Of a stretch of DNA of 56,870 nt, positions 17,061 to 25,848 are shown piece after piece (position 1 is the stretch's first letter; each line of letters opens with the position of its first letter). Location: NCBI RefSeq assembly GCF_018612875.1, contig NZ_JAGGRI010000014.1, positions 1-56,870 of the forward strand. Direction: 5' to 3'. The notes below the pieces were generated by a model, which saw only the letters and a list, made by a program, of their open reading frames with translations, searched no databases and was not told the origin of the DNA. Position numbers and translations under genes: made by a program. This DNA is from Lysobacter sp. ISL-50. GTDB lineage: Bacteria > Pseudomonadota > Gammaproteobacteria > Xanthomonadales > Xanthomonadaceae.

Positions 17061-17795
17061 TTACAAATGTGTAAAAACGCGCCAATCGCGACCGTCGAAT
17101 GCCTCCAACGGTCGGTAACGGCGCTTGTAATCCATCTTCGGGTGCCCGGCGATCCAGTAGCCGAGGTAGAGATGGCCGCGCCGCTCGCGCCGCGCCCATT
17201 CGATCTGGCGCAGGATCGCCAGGGTGCCGAGGCTGCGCTCGGACAGCTCGGGGTCGTAGAAGGTGTAGACCGCCGACAGCGCCTGATCGACCACGTCGGT
17301 GACCGCGACCGCGAGCAGGCGGCCGTGGCCGGGCTCGCGCAGCTCCAGGAAGCGGTTCTCGCTCCAACTGCCGATCAGAAATTGGTCGAACTCCACCGCG
17401 CCGTGGCTGTCCATGCCGCCGCCGGCGTGGCGCGAGGCCAGGTAGCGCTTGTACAGATCCAGTTGTTCTTCGCTGCGCTCGGCCGTGCACACGCGCATTT
17501 CCACGTCGGCGTTGCGCGCCAGGCAGCGGCGCTGGCTGCGGTCGGGCACGAAGCGATCGACCGGAATGCGCACCGCCACGCAGGCGCGGCAGCCGCTGCA
17601 GTGCGGGCGGTAGACGATGTCGCCGGAGCGGCGGAAGCCCCAGCCCAGCGCGTGCGGATACCAGTCGCGCAGGCGCGGGTCGCGCGGGTCCAGCACCAGA
17701 TCGCGGGCGGTGCGCTCCGGCCAGTAGCCGCAGGCGTGCTCGCCGGTGTGGAACAGGCGGAGGTCGTCGCTGTCAGGCTGCGGTTGCGTGCCCAT
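17061..17795 (-). CDS. bpt: Aspartate/glutamate leucyltransferase (Bpt)
   Basis: This 244-residue enzyme transfers leucine from Leu-tRNA to proteins with N-terminal Asp or Glu, marking them for ClpS/ClpAP degradation in the bacterial N-end rule. Recognised segments are [77 protein letters not shown] and the final [10 protein letters not shown]. The Cys pair CSGCRAC is typical of arginyl/leucyl-protein transferases. I chose the start at 17795 because homologous proteins begin a few residues before DDLRLF; an ATG 36 bases upstream is possible. Confidence 0.92.
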   Translation of the reverse strand: MGTQPQPDSDDLRLFHTGEHACGYWPERTARDLVLDPRDPRLRDWYPHALGWGFRRSGDIVYRPHCSGCRACVAVRIPVDRFVPDRSQRRCLARNADVEMRVCTAERSEEQLDLYKRYLASRHAGGGMDSHGAVEFDQFLIGSWSENRFLELREPGHGRLLAVAVTDVVDQALSAVYTFYDPELSERSLGTLAILRQIEWARRERRGHLYLGYWIAGHPKMDYKRRYRPLEAFDGRDWRVFTHL

Positions 17796-18005
17796 GGGCT
17801 CAGCATAGCGCTGCCTTCGTGTGTTGCGCATGCAGGCGGCTCCGGTTTCGGCGATCGGGGCGGAAAGCGAGGCGGCGGGACGAATCCAGCGTTCGCCGCG
17901 CCTGTCGCGGCGATGAATATTCCCATCGCCTTGTCAACCGCCACGTGGCCAGGGCGTTGATCCGGTCATCGGCGCCACGGTGGCGCCGACCGCAGGAGTC
18001 AACGC

Positions 18006-18638
18006 ATGAACCGTTCCCCCTTCTATGTCGCCGCGCTGGCCGCGGCCATGTTCGCCGGTGCGGCCATCGCTGCGCCCCAGGACGATGCCGCTTCGCAGCA
18101 GCGTCCGCGCATGAAGATCGATACCAACCAGGACGGCGTGATCACGCGCGAGGAAGCCTCCAAGTTCCCGCGCCTGGCCGAGCACTTCGACACGCTCGAC
18201 AAGAACCACGACGGCAAGCTCGACGCCAGCGAACGCCCGCAGCGTCGCGGCGGACGCGAGCACGGCGGCCATCGCGGCGGCGCGGGCGGCGCGGCCAAGC
18301 TCGACAGCGACGGCGACGGACGAATCAGCAAGGCCGAGGCCGCCAAGTCGCCGCGGTTGAGCGAGTCCTTCGCCCAGATCGACGCCAACCGCGACGGCTA
18401 CATCGTGCGCAGCGAACTGCGCGGTTACTTCGAACGCGAGCGTCCCAAGCGCGAAGCCGAGCGCGCCAAGCGTTTCGACGAAAAGTTCGCCCAGGCCGAT
18501 CTCAATCACGACGGCAAGCTGAGCAAGCTCGAAGTGCAGGAAAAGATGCCGCGCCTGGCGAGCGAGTTCGCGTTCCTCGATGAGGATCGCGACGGCTTCC
18601 TGACCAAGGCCGACCTCAAGCCGGGCCCGCATCGCTAA
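18006..18638 (+). CDS. Secreted protein with six EF-hand calcium-binding loops
   Basis: The 210-residue product has a signal peptide (MNRSPFYVAALAAAMFAGAA, cut near residue 23) and then six canonical 12-residue EF-hand loops: DTNQDGVITREE, DKNHDGKLDASE, DSDGDGRISKAE, DANRDGYIVRSE, DLNHDGKLSKLE and DEDRDGFLTKAD. All retain the key Asp at 1, 3 and 5, Gly at 6 and an acidic residue at 12. A basic His/Gly/Arg linker separates pairs two and three. It probably binds Ca2+ in the periplasm or outside the cell as buffer or sensor. The product is rich in Lys and Arg between loops. No partner gene adjoins it. Confidence 0.88.
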   Translation: MNRSPFYVAALAAAMFAGAAIAAPQDDAASQQRPRMKIDTNQDGVITREEASKFPRLAEHFDTLDKNHDGKLDASERPQRRGGREHGGHRGGAGGAAKLDSDGDGRISKAEAAKSPRLSESFAQIDANRDGYIVRSELRGYFERERPKREAERAKRFDEKFAQADLNHDGKLSKLEVQEKMPRLASEFAFLDEDRDGFLTKADLKPGPHR

Positions 18639-18786
18639 GCGCGAGCGATCGGTTTTGCCGCGCCGCAGGCAGGGTCCGATCCGGCGGCGCATGACGCGCG
18701 GATGCAGGTCGCAGTCGTCCGCTCAGGTTCCCGATGCAATCACAGGCAACGAACCCAGGCGCGATCGGTGATGGCAGCACAAGCCG

Positions 18787-18868
18787 ACACGCCGGATTTT
18801 CCGGAACAAGCATACTGAGGCGTGTGCTTGTTTTTCCCTAGCGGGCGCACTTATGTGCGCCTTTTTTT
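18787..18868 (+). other. Possible structured RNA with overlapping hairpins ending in a terminator
   Basis: The arm ACACGCC (18787-18793) can pair with GGCGTGT (18819-18825), while AACAAGCA (18805-18812) can pair with TGCTTGTT (18825-18832), which runs into TTTTT-CCC. The two pairings interleave, giving either a pseudoknot or a switch between alternative folds. A separate terminator follows at 18844-18868. This could be a small RNA, a 3' UTR or chance. Confidence 0.35.
18844..18868 (+). terminator. Rho-independent terminator in the gap after the EF-hand gene
   Basis: A 7-bp stem GGCGCAC/GTGCGCC (18844-18850, 18855-18861) with loop TTAT is followed by seven T. It lies 206 bases past the EF-hand gene stop, too far to be a tight terminator for that gene, so it may end an RNA made from the gap. 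Confidence 0.75.
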
Positions 18869-19238
18869 GTGGTCGATCCGAAGCGGCGCGAGCGCATCTG
18901 TGGCGTCGATTTCGATAGGTGCGTATTGGCGCGTTTGGGTCAATAAGAGCGCACCAATTTTGCGGAACAGTCCCCGCGATGCCGGCGCGATTTCGCGCGC
19001 AACCCGTTTTGGCGCCGGGCGCGGTTGCGGATAAATCCCCGCGATTTAAGGCAGATTCGCGACTTTTACATCGTTACTGCTTACTTAGTGTGTACTTCAT
19101 ACACGCTTAGTGCGGACAACTATTTTATTTTCGAAAATTGCCGGGAGCAGGCTTTAGTTTTCTATGGTTTGCGGATAAGAGTGGTGCCGTGGCATCGCAA
19201 AGTCGTGATGCCAAGATGTCGCATAAGGGGAATGCATC
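18869..19238 (+). other. AT-richer leader region before the DUF11-type gene
   Basis: No gene was found in these 370 bases. Base composition falls sharply around 19060-19180 (ACTTTTACATCGTTACTGCT, ATTTTATTTTCGAAAATTGC), unlike the rest of the window. Small hairpins occur: GTGTACTTCATACAC near 19091 and GGCATC-N10-GATGCC near 19190-19211, just before the ribosome-binding site. It probably holds the promoter and a long 5' UTR. I looked for a c-di-GMP-I riboswitch and found no convincing match. Confidence 0.45.
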
Positions 19239-21536
19239 ATGGCGCCATGGCACACAGGGACTGCGTGTTCCGCAAGACAAGAATGCCTGCCGGCCTGGCG
19301 CCGCGCCGGCCTCATCGCGATGCTGGCGTTGTGCGCGTCGCTGCCGGCGTCGCCGGCCCGGGCCGATCGCGCCTTCGCCCCGCGTTATCAGAACCCGGCG
19401 GCCAACGGCGACATCGTCGGCCTCGGCAACATCAATCTGCATTGCGGCGGCAACGCCGCCCTGTGCGCGCAGGCGCGCAACGGCGGCGGGACCGTGGTGA
19501 ACCAGGACCCGGCCATCGCGATGGTCTACGTCGATGTCGATACCGATGCGAGCACCTTCAACTCCAGCAGCGCCACCCTGGCCTTGCCGGCCGGCGCGAC
19601 GGTGTTGTTCGCCGGTCTGTACTGGAGCGGCGTCAGCGCGTCGCTGTCGCGCAACGCGGTGCGGCTGCGGACGCCGGGCGCGGCGGCCTACAGCGCGCTC
19701 AGCGCCGACGAGTTGCTGACCAATTCCGCCGGCGCGTTCGGCGGCTCGGCCTACCAGGGCTTCGACGACGTCACCGCGCTGGTGCGCGCCGCCGGCAACG
19801 GCGTCTACACCGTCGCCAACGTGCAGACCACACAGCGCGCGCTCGGCGCGAGCGGCAGCAGTTGGGGCGGCTGGTCGCTGGTGGTCGCCTATCGCGATCC
19901 GGCCCAGACCGTGCCGCGCAATCTCAACATCTACGACGGCCTGCTCAGCGCCAGCGATGCCTCGGTGCCGGTGGACATCGCCTTCAGCGGATTCATCACC
20001 CCGGCGACCGGGCCGGTCAATTCCACCCTGGGCCTGCTCGGCTGGGACGGCGACGAAACCACCGACGGCAGCGCCGGCCTGCAATTCGGCCGCAACACCG
20101 CCTCGCTCAGCAACGTCTCCAACGGGGCCAATCCGGTCAACAATTTCTGGAACAGCTCGGTCAGCCGCGGCGGCGCCAACGTCGCCGCGCGCACGCCGAA
20201 TTATCTCGACACCCTGGGCATGGACCTGGATTTCACCGCGCCCAGCGTGCCCTTGCCCAACAGCGCGACTTCGGCCCTGATCCGCGCGCGCGGCAGCATC
20301 GACGAAGTGCTGATCTTCGGCATGATCACCTTGGCCACCGACGTGTCGCGACCCAATCTCAAGGACCAGTTGCTCAAGCGATCGACCGACCTCAACGGCG
20401 GCAGCCTGCTGTCGGGCGAGTTACTCGAATTCACCGTCAGCACCCGCAACACCGGCAACGATCCGTCGATATCGACCGTGTTCATCGACGCGATCCCGGC
20501 CAACACCACCTTCGAGCCGGGCAGCCTGAGCATCCTCAGCGGCGCCAATGCCGGCGCCAAGAGCGACGCCGCCGGCGACGATCAGGCCGAGTTCGACGCG
20601 GCCAACAATCGCGTGGTGTTCCGCCTGGGCACCGGCGCCAACGGCGCGAGCGGCGGCACGGTCGCGCCGGGCGAGAGTTTCAGCCTGCGTTTTCGCGCGC
20701 GGGTCAATGCCGGTGTCGCGGCGGGCACGGTGATCAACAACCTCGGCAGCGTGTCGCATCGCGCCGCCACCCTCGGCGAAGACCTGCTCGATACCACCGA
20801 CGCCGATTTCGCCGCGCCCGGCGATCAACCCACCCGCGATGTGGTCGCCGCCTTGCCGCAGATCAGGCTCGACAAGATCAGCCTGCGCGGCGTGGACAGT
20901 TTCGGCTTCACCCTGAGCAACACCGCGCAGGCCGCCGGCACCGTCACCACGGTGACCGCAGGCACGGCGGTGCAGGTCGATGGCGACAGCAGCAGCGCCG
21001 GCCTGCAGCCGTACACCGTGAGCAGCCTGGGCACCGATGTGACCATCGCCGAGACCACGCTGGCGGCGGGCTATCGCCTCAGCGCCGCGGTCTGCCGCAA
21101 CGCCGGCGGCAGTGTCGTCGGCACGCTGGCGGGCACGGTCTACACGATTCCCGCCGCGAGTCTCGTCGCCGACGACGTGCTGACCTGCACCTTCACCAAC
21201 AGCCGCAATCAGGCGGCCTTGTCGATCGTCAAGGACGACGGCAGCGCCAGCTACACGCCCGGCGGCGCGGTCAGCTACACGATCACCGTGCGCAACGACG
21301 GGCCCGATCCGGTCAGCGCCGCCTTGGTCGAGGACAACCTGCCCAACGGCGCCCGCCTCGCCGCCGCCTGGACCTGCGCGATCAGCGCCGGCACCGGCGT
21401 CTGCACTCCCGCCAGCGGCGGCGCGATCGGCGGCGTGGCGGTGAGTCTGAGCGTGGATCTGGCCAGCGGCGCGAGCGCGACGATCACGGTGCCGGTGAAC
21501 TTCGCTTCGGCGCCGGAGGCTTATCCGCCGCCTTGA
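19239..21536 (+). CDS. Large secreted DUF11-repeat surface protein
   Basis: This 765-residue exported protein has a long signal peptide with Arg-containing n-region and hydrophobic core (LIAMLALCASLPASPARA, cut near residue 42). It is Ser/Thr/Gly/Asn-rich and beta-strand-rich. An N-terminal domain (45-400) shares features with secreted proteins that carry later DUF11 (CARDB/isopeptide-like) modules: LLSGELLEFTVSTRNTGNDP at about 385-405, and SYTITVRNDGPDPVSAALVE near 685, the classical DUF11 signature. A Cys-containing module with VAETTLAAGY-like and LTCTFTNS motifs (about 605-660) is the prealbumin/SpaA-like fold seen in the same proteins. No sortase motif or autotransporter barrel is present, so it is probably released or loosely surface-bound. 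AAGGGG stands eight bases before the ATG. Confidence 0.82.
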   Translation: MAPWHTGTACSARQECLPAWRRAGLIAMLALCASLPASPARADRAFAPRYQNPAANGDIVGLGNINLHCGGNAALCAQARNGGGTVVNQDPAIAMVYVDVDTDASTFNSSSATLALPAGATVLFAGLYWSGVSASLSRNAVRLRTPGAAAYSALSADELLTNSAGAFGGSAYQGFDDVTALVRAAGNGVYTVANVQTTQRALGASGSSWGGWSLVVAYRDPAQTVPRNLNIYDGLLSASDASVPVDIAFSGFITPATGPVNSTLGLLGWDGDETTDGSAGLQFGRNTASLSNVSNGANPVNNFWNSSVSRGGANVAARTPNYLDTLGMDLDFTAPSVPLPNSATSALIRARGSIDEVLIFGMITLATDVSRPNLKDQLLKRSTDLNGGSLLSGELLEFTVSTRNTGNDPSISTVFIDAIPANTTFEPGSLSILSGANAGAKSDAAGDDQAEFDAANNRVVFRLGTGANGASGGTVAPGESFSLRFRARVNAGVAAGTVINNLGSVSHRAATLGEDLLDTTDADFAAPGDQPTRDVVAALPQIRLDKISLRGVDSFGFTLSNTAQAAGTVTTVTAGTAVQVDGDSSSAGLQPYTVSSLGTDVTIAETTLAAGYRLSAAVCRNAGGSVVGTLAGTVYTIPAASLVADDVLTCTFTNSRNQAALSIVKDDGSASYTPGGAVSYTITVRNDGPDPVSAALVEDNLPNGARLAAAWTCAISAGTGVCTPASGGAIGGVAVSLSVDLASGASATITVPVNFASAPEAYPPP

Positions 21537-21600
21537 GCGGATTCGCGGGGCGAGCGGCGCGTGCGCAATCGGGGGGGAGAGAGCAAGGCGCGGGGGCGCG

Positions 21601-21647
21601 CCACGCCGCGGCGGTGGGCCAGGGGACACCGCCGCGGCGTGGTTTTT
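21601..21647 (+). terminator. Strong terminator after the DUF11-type gene
   Basis: A perfect 16-bp stem (21601-21616 with 21627-21642, CCACGCCGCGGCGGTG and its complement), a ten-base loop and five T. It is 64 bases past the stop at 21536. The convergent sigma-factor gene ends at 21674. Confidence 0.92.
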
Positions 21648-21673
21648 GCGATGCGCCGGAAACGCGGTCGCGA

Positions 21674-22981
21674 TCAACCGAAGCGGCCTTCGCGGCAGAG
21701 GATGAAAGCCATCGCGGCGACCAGAATCAGCACGCTGTAGGCCAGCGCCCGCGGCCCGACCAGCCAACGGTAGGCGCAGCTGTCGCGCGGGTCGTAGCCG
21801 TGGCTGCGGCGGATGCGCTCGATGCTCGGCGCCAGCACGCGCGGTATGTACGCCAGCCATTGCCAGGTCGTGACCGCGACGGTGAACGCGGTGCACGCGA
21901 CCGGCAGCATCCAGCCGCGGCTGGCTTCCAGGCTGACCAGGATCGAGGCCGCCATCAGCGCGCCGCTGATCGACACCATCCGGATCATGCGGCGGATCGC
22001 GCGCCGTTCCTCGTCGTTGCCGGCGTAGGACATCAGATAGCGGCTCATCAGCATCATCGTCACCGCGCCGCCGACGATGCCGCCGATCACCCCGCTCAGG
22101 CCGTACACGCCGGTGTACTGCGACAGCAGGTGGATGCGCGCGCTCAGCGCGGCGCCGTCGATCGGTTCGCCGCCGATCGCCTGCGATACCGGCGACAGCA
22201 CGCGTTCGGCGAAGAAGACCAGGATGCCGCCGAGCACGCCGCCCGATGCGCCGGCCGCGCCCATGCCGCCGGCACCGAGCTTGCTCGCCAGGCCCGAGCC
22301 GAGCGAACCGGCGCCCAGGATCGCCGCGGTGGTGCCGCTGGGCGCGATCACGCCCAGCGCGCTGGCGACCATCGTGGTGAAGCCGACCGTCGGCGCGCTG
22401 GCGGTGGCGAAGGCGGCGAAGCGGTCCATCAATTCCTCGCGCACGCTGTTGCGCGCGCGCGACAGGCGCTTGCGCACGGCGGCGTCGCTGAGGCCGAGCA
22501 GGGCGGCGACCTGCTGCGAACTCTGGCCTTCGCGGTAGTACAGCAACAGCACCTCGCGGCTTTCGTCGGGCAGGGCCGAGATCAGTTTGGCGGCGACGTG
22601 CGCGCGCTCGCCTTCGATCAGGCGCTCGATCGCGCTGGGCTGCGGATCGGCGGCCGAGGCGATCGCCGCCTCCATGTCGTCCACGCCGCGCGGCAGACGC
22701 TGGCGCGCGCGCAGGTGGTCGCGCGCCAGGTTGCGGGTGATCTGGCGCAGCCACGGCAGGAAGCTGGACGGGTTCTGCAGCTTGCGGATGTTCTGCCAGG
22801 CGTTGAGGAAGGCTTCCTGCGCGATGTCCTCGCTGGCGTGGACGTCGCGCACCATCGCCAGGGCGATGGCGGTGACCGAGTTCTGGCACGCGCCGACGAT
22901 GCGCGAATACGCCGCGGTGTCGCCGCGCGCCGCCGCCGGCAGGTCGTGGCCGATCAGCGAGTCGAGGGCTTCGGCGTTCAT
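21674..22981 (-). CDS. ECF sigma factor fused to a C-terminal multi-pass membrane domain
   Basis: The 435-residue product begins with a full sigma-70 ECF module: region 2 (about 25-92, ASEDIAQEAFLNAWQNIRKL) and region 4 (about 131-186, LPDESREVLLLYYREGQSSQ then VAALLGLSDAAVRKRLSRAR). Residues 200-430 then carry about five or six hydrophobic segments, among them VLGGILVFFAER, YGLSGVIGGIVGGAVTMMLM, ISGALMAASILVSLEA and ALAYSVLILVAAMAFILCR. No separate anti-sigma gene is nearby. The fused membrane part is probably the sensor that keeps the sigma module at the membrane, a layout known in a few ECF groups. Release could need proteolysis, or the protein may act in place. Confidence 0.85.
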   Translation of the reverse strand: MNAEALDSLIGHDLPAAARGDTAAYSRIVGACQNSVTAIALAMVRDVHASEDIAQEAFLNAWQNIRKLQNPSSFLPWLRQITRNLARDHLRARQRLPRGVDDMEAAIASAADPQPSAIERLIEGERAHVAAKLISALPDESREVLLLYYREGQSSQQVAALLGLSDAAVRKRLSRARNSVREELMDRFAAFATASAPTVGFTTMVASALGVIAPSGTTAAILGAGSLGSGLASKLGAGGMGAAGASGGVLGGILVFFAERVLSPVSQAIGGEPIDGAALSARIHLLSQYTGVYGLSGVIGGIVGGAVTMMLMSRYLMSYAGNDEERRAIRRMIRMVSISGALMAASILVSLEASRGWMLPVACTAFTVAVTTWQWLAYIPRVLAPSIERIRRSHGYDPRDSCAYRWLVGPRALAYSVLILVAAMAFILCREGRFG

Positions 22982-23328
22982 CGCGCGCAGGGTCCGGATA
23001 AGGGGCGGTGGCGGAGATCGGGACGGTAGCGCATGTTCGCGGGTCCTGGGACGGCCTCGGGCGAGGTCTGGAAACCATGACGGCGCGCGGCGGCGGATGT
23101 GACCGGCCCCTGCCGCCGCGGGCGAGCGCGCCGCAACCGCCGCACCGGGATAGGACTAATCCGAAAGCCGGCGCACTGCGATGGCCTTGGCGAAAATCGC
23201 TCGCTCCGGGCGGGGCGATCGATGCCGGGGCGGCCGGGTTCGCGAGCAAATGATCTGCCTTCGCCGACGCGCGAAGGCGGCGGCCGCATCGCGCGGCCGT
23301 CTCATCGGATCACTACAGGAAGACTTCC
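22982..23328. other. Divergent intergenic region between the sigma-membrane fusion and a secreted-protein gene
   Basis: These 347 GC-rich bases carry no supported gene. They should hold both promoters. ATAGGACTAATCCGAA (about 23151-23166) is the least GC-rich part. A short imperfect palindrome CGCCGACGCGCGAAGGCG lies near 23262-23279. No repeat family copy was recognised. Confidence 0.4.
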
Positions 23329-23913
23329 ATGACCATGAAATCGTTTCTTGCCTCAGCGCTGCTGTCGGCGCTCGCGCTGGCACCGGCGTCCGCGCCGGCC
23401 GCCGGCGGCGACCCGATCGTCGTTCCCGCTTCGACCCCCATTTCCCGGGCCTATGAGGGCCTCTATGCCCAACGGCTGGAACGCGTGGTGGCCGATGCGT
23501 CCGGCACCCGAACCGAGAGCCATCTGGTGATCGCCAATAACCCGCTGGACTGCCAGAGAGCGGTTTACGACAAGGTGTCGCAGCGCTGGCTGTTTCCGGC
23601 GGGGCAGGAACCGGCGAAAAGCTGCGCCGCGTCCAATGGCGCCATCAACCGGGTCTATCACACGTTCTCGGCCGACGGCCGCAAGTTGCCGCCTTCGGGA
23701 ACCGTGTCGATCGTGTTCGTCACCCGCGAGCTGCGGCCCGGGGACACCGCGCCGCTGCGGGGCCTGGTGGCGAGCAACGATCCGGCCGGTTGCCTGCGAG
23801 TCGCGGCGATGGGACAGATTTCGCCGTACTGGCGCGCCGATGTTTCCGGCCCCTTCTGCGTCGAAGTCCGGGGCACGTTGGTGGTCGACGGCACGGTGAT
23901 CGCGAACCGGTGA
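23329..23913 (+). CDS. Secreted protein of unknown function with paired cysteines
   Basis: The 194-residue product has a signal peptide (FLASALLSALALAPASAPAA, cut near residue 25). The mature part has four Cys (LDCQRAV, KSCAASN, AGCLRVA, PFCVEVR), probably two disulfides, and a predominantly beta pattern. I do not recognise the family. AGGA lies eight bases before the ATG at 23329; the second in-frame ATG at 23335 is 14 bases away and less likely. It is transcribed alone and ends before a strong hairpin shared with the convergent gene. Confidence 0.68.
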   Translation: MTMKSFLASALLSALALAPASAPAAGGDPIVVPASTPISRAYEGLYAQRLERVVADASGTRTESHLVIANNPLDCQRAVYDKVSQRWLFPAGQEPAKSCAASNGAINRVYHTFSADGRKLPPSGTVSIVFVTRELRPGDTAPLRGLVASNDPAGCLRVAAMGQISPYWRADVSGPFCVEVRGTLVVDGTVIANR

Positions 23914-23999
23914 TCGGCACTCGGCTGCGCTGAAGCCGGCGTGGGCGAGCGGCGACGCTTGGCGATTCAAACCGCGCGATTCCGGCGATACGCCCGCTG

Positions 24000-24030
24000 C
24001 AGTCTGGCCGCGATCTTCGCGGCCAGACTG
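24000..24030. terminator. Long hairpin between convergent genes
   Basis: A perfect 13-bp stem CAGTCTGGCCGCG/CGCGGCCAGACTG (24000-24012, 24018-24030) with loop ATCTT lies between gene ends at 23913 (plus) and 24096 (minus). No T tract follows on either strand, so termination is inferred from position and stability only. Confidence 0.55.
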
Positions 24031-24095
24031 GATCGATCGCCTTGCGCGCTCGCGCGCGCTGCCGGATCAGGCCAGAACTTCGCCCGCCTGCGCGC

Positions 24096-24947
24096 TCAGC
24101 CCATCGAGCGCACGGTCTTGACCGTCTTCACCACCGTCCACTTGCCACCGACCCGCTTGACCTCCAGGGTCTTGTAGGCCGCGGCCGGACGGTGGTGATA
24201 GGCCGAATATTCGATCGTGCCGGCGTCTTTCGATGTCGGACGGAACGCATGTACCTCGATCAGCTCGGCCGGCGCGCCGTCGCGGGCGAGGCTGCCCTTG
24301 TCTTCGTCGGCGACTTCGACGCACTGGCTGTAGGGCAGCAGGCGCAGGCCGGAGCGGGCAAGGGCATTGAGCAATTTGCGCGGCGCGTCGCGGCGATCCA
24401 CGCGCAGGCATTGGGTGGTCTGGTCGGCTTCCGCCAACTGCTGCGCGAACACCGTCTGCGCCAGCGCTTCGGGCGTCGCCGCGACGCCGCCGTCGAATTT
24501 GTGCGTCGCCAGCGCGGCCTCGGCCGGATCGACCGGCGGCGCGGGGACCGGACGATTGCGCAGCCCCTGGAACAAGGCCAGGCCCAGCACCACCGCGATG
24601 CACACCAGCAGGCCGACCTTGATCCGCAGCGCGCGCTTGTCCGACGGCATGCGGCTGGCATCGACATCGGAGCGGAAGCGGTACGGCGCCTGCGTCGCCT
24701 GTTCGCCGCGGGTGCTGTCGATCAAGCCGGCCTCGCGCAACAGATCGCGCGCGCGCAGTTGGTCTTCCGAACGGATCACCCACACCGTCGGGCGCTCGCC
24801 GGGTTGCTCGCGATAACTGAAGCTCGAACGCCGGTTGCCTTTGTAGGAACGGTCGTTGGTGACCCGGATCTCGATCCCGGCATCGCGCAGCAACTGCGCC
24901 ACGCCTTCGACGTTTTCCAGACGCGGACTGCTGAAAACCTGCCTCAT
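24096..24947 (-). CDS. Single-pass membrane protein with N-terminal DUF2007 (signal-transducing) domain
   Basis: The 283-residue product begins with a DUF2007-like domain (1-75: MRQVFSSPRLENVEGVAQLL, DAGIEIRVTND, WVIRSEDQLRARDLL), a fold related to PII-like or ACT modules. A basic linker and one membrane segment (about 107-127, LRIKVGLLVCIAVVLGLALF) follow. The C-terminal part outside contains two Cys (TTQCLRV, YSQCVEV) and ends with a strand-rich WTVVKTVKTV. Similar genes are annotated in xanthomonads as pathogenicity-like proteins with no proven function. It starts one base after the tesB stop, so the pair forms an operon. Confidence 0.75.
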   Translation of the reverse strand: MRQVFSSPRLENVEGVAQLLRDAGIEIRVTNDRSYKGNRRSSFSYREQPGERPTVWVIRSEDQLRARDLLREAGLIDSTRGEQATQAPYRFRSDVDASRMPSDKRALRIKVGLLVCIAVVLGLALFQGLRNRPVPAPPVDPAEAALATHKFDGGVAATPEALAQTVFAQQLAEADQTTQCLRVDRRDAPRKLLNALARSGLRLLPYSQCVEVADEDKGSLARDGAPAELIEVHAFRPTSKDAGTIEYSAYHHRPAAAYKTLEVKRVGGKWTVVKTVKTVRSMG

Positions 24948-24948
24948 G

Positions 24949-25848
24949 TCATTCCTTCGCCGGCACTGCGCCGGCCGCGGCGGCGTCCTTGACCACGCGG
25001 ATCAAGCCTTCCTGCGTGCTGCTCGCCACCAGATGGCCGTGGCGGTCGAAAATCTGCCCGCGCGCCAGCCCGCGCGCGCCGTGCGCGCTGGGGCTGTCGA
25101 TCGAATACAGCAGCCAGTCGTCGGCGCGGAAGGGGCGGTGGAACCACAGCGCGTGATCGAGCGAGGCCATCTGCACGTTGGGCTGGTAGTAGCTGATGCC
25201 GTGCGGAAAGGTGGTGGTGCCCAGCAGATGGAAATCCGAGGCGTAGGCCAGCAGCGCGCGATGCAGTTCCGGCGCGTCGCCGACCGGTTCGCTCAGGCGG
25301 AACCACACCTGCTGGAACGGCGGCCGTTTCGGCGGATTGAGCTCATCGCGCGGATACACATGGCGGAATTCGAACGGCCCCTGCCGCGACAACCAGCGTT
25401 GCACCTTGTTCGGCAGCGTGGCCATGACCTCGGCCGGCACCGCCGGCGCCGGTTCGATGTCCTCCGGCTTGGGCACTTCCGGCATCGACAGCTGATGCTC
25501 GGCGCCGTCCTGGTCCTCATGGAAGGACGCGGCGAGGAAGAAGATCGGCTGGCCGTGCTGGATCGCGGTGACCCGGCGCACCGAGAAACTGCCGCCGTCG
25601 CGGGTGCGGTCGGCCTGATAGACGATCGGCGCCTCAATGTCGCCGGCCTTGAGGAAATACGCATGCAGTGAATGCGCCGCGCGCGTGGTGTCGAGGGTGG
25701 CCTGCGCCGCCGACAGCGCCTGGCCCAGGACCTGCCCGCCGAACACGTACTTGGTGCCGATGTCGCGGCTTTGGCCGCGGAACAGATTGTCCTCGAGCCG
25801 CTCCAGCGACAGCAGTTCGATCAGTTCGGAGACGGGGGAGGAGGTCAT
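24949..25848 (-). CDS. tesB: Acyl-CoA thioesterase II
   Basis: This 299-residue double-hotdog enzyme hydrolyses fatty acyl-CoA. Recognised parts are FRGQSRDIGTKYVFGGQVLG, AAHSLHAYFLKAGD, PIVYQADRTRDGGSFSVRRV, the second hotdog with LLAYASDFHLLGT (catalytic Asp) and SLDHALWFHRPFRADDWLLY, and YSIDSPSAHGARGLARGQIF with the catalytic Ser/Thr and Gln. Length agrees with E. coli TesB (286 residues). The start at 25848 has GGGAGGAGG-like purine sequence upstream. The downstream DUF2007 gene is coupled (TGACATG). A repeat array lies upstream. Confidence 0.93.
   Translation of the reverse strand: MTSSPVSELIELLSLERLEDNLFRGQSRDIGTKYVFGGQVLGQALSAAQATLDTTRAAHSLHAYFLKAGDIEAPIVYQADRTRDGGSFSVRRVTAIQHGQPIFFLAASFHEDQDGAEHQLSMPEVPKPEDIEPAPAVPAEVMATLPNKVQRWLSRQGPFEFRHVYPRDELNPPKRPPFQQVWFRLSEPVGDAPELHRALLAYASDFHLLGTTTFPHGISYYQPNVQMASLDHALWFHRPFRADDWLLYSIDSPSAHGARGLARGQIFDRHGHLVASSTQEGLIRVVKDAAAAGAVPAKE

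Noticed and set aside
18771-18818. 15-codon open frame just before the orphan terminator
   Set aside because: It is too short, has no ribosome-binding site, and overlaps the proposed RNA structure.
19185-19238. Possible c-di-GMP-I (GEMM) riboswitch before the DUF11-type gene
   Set aside because: A GCAAAG string is present, but the required CAAACC loop, the GGGACGCAAAGCC core and the tetraloop receptor are missing.
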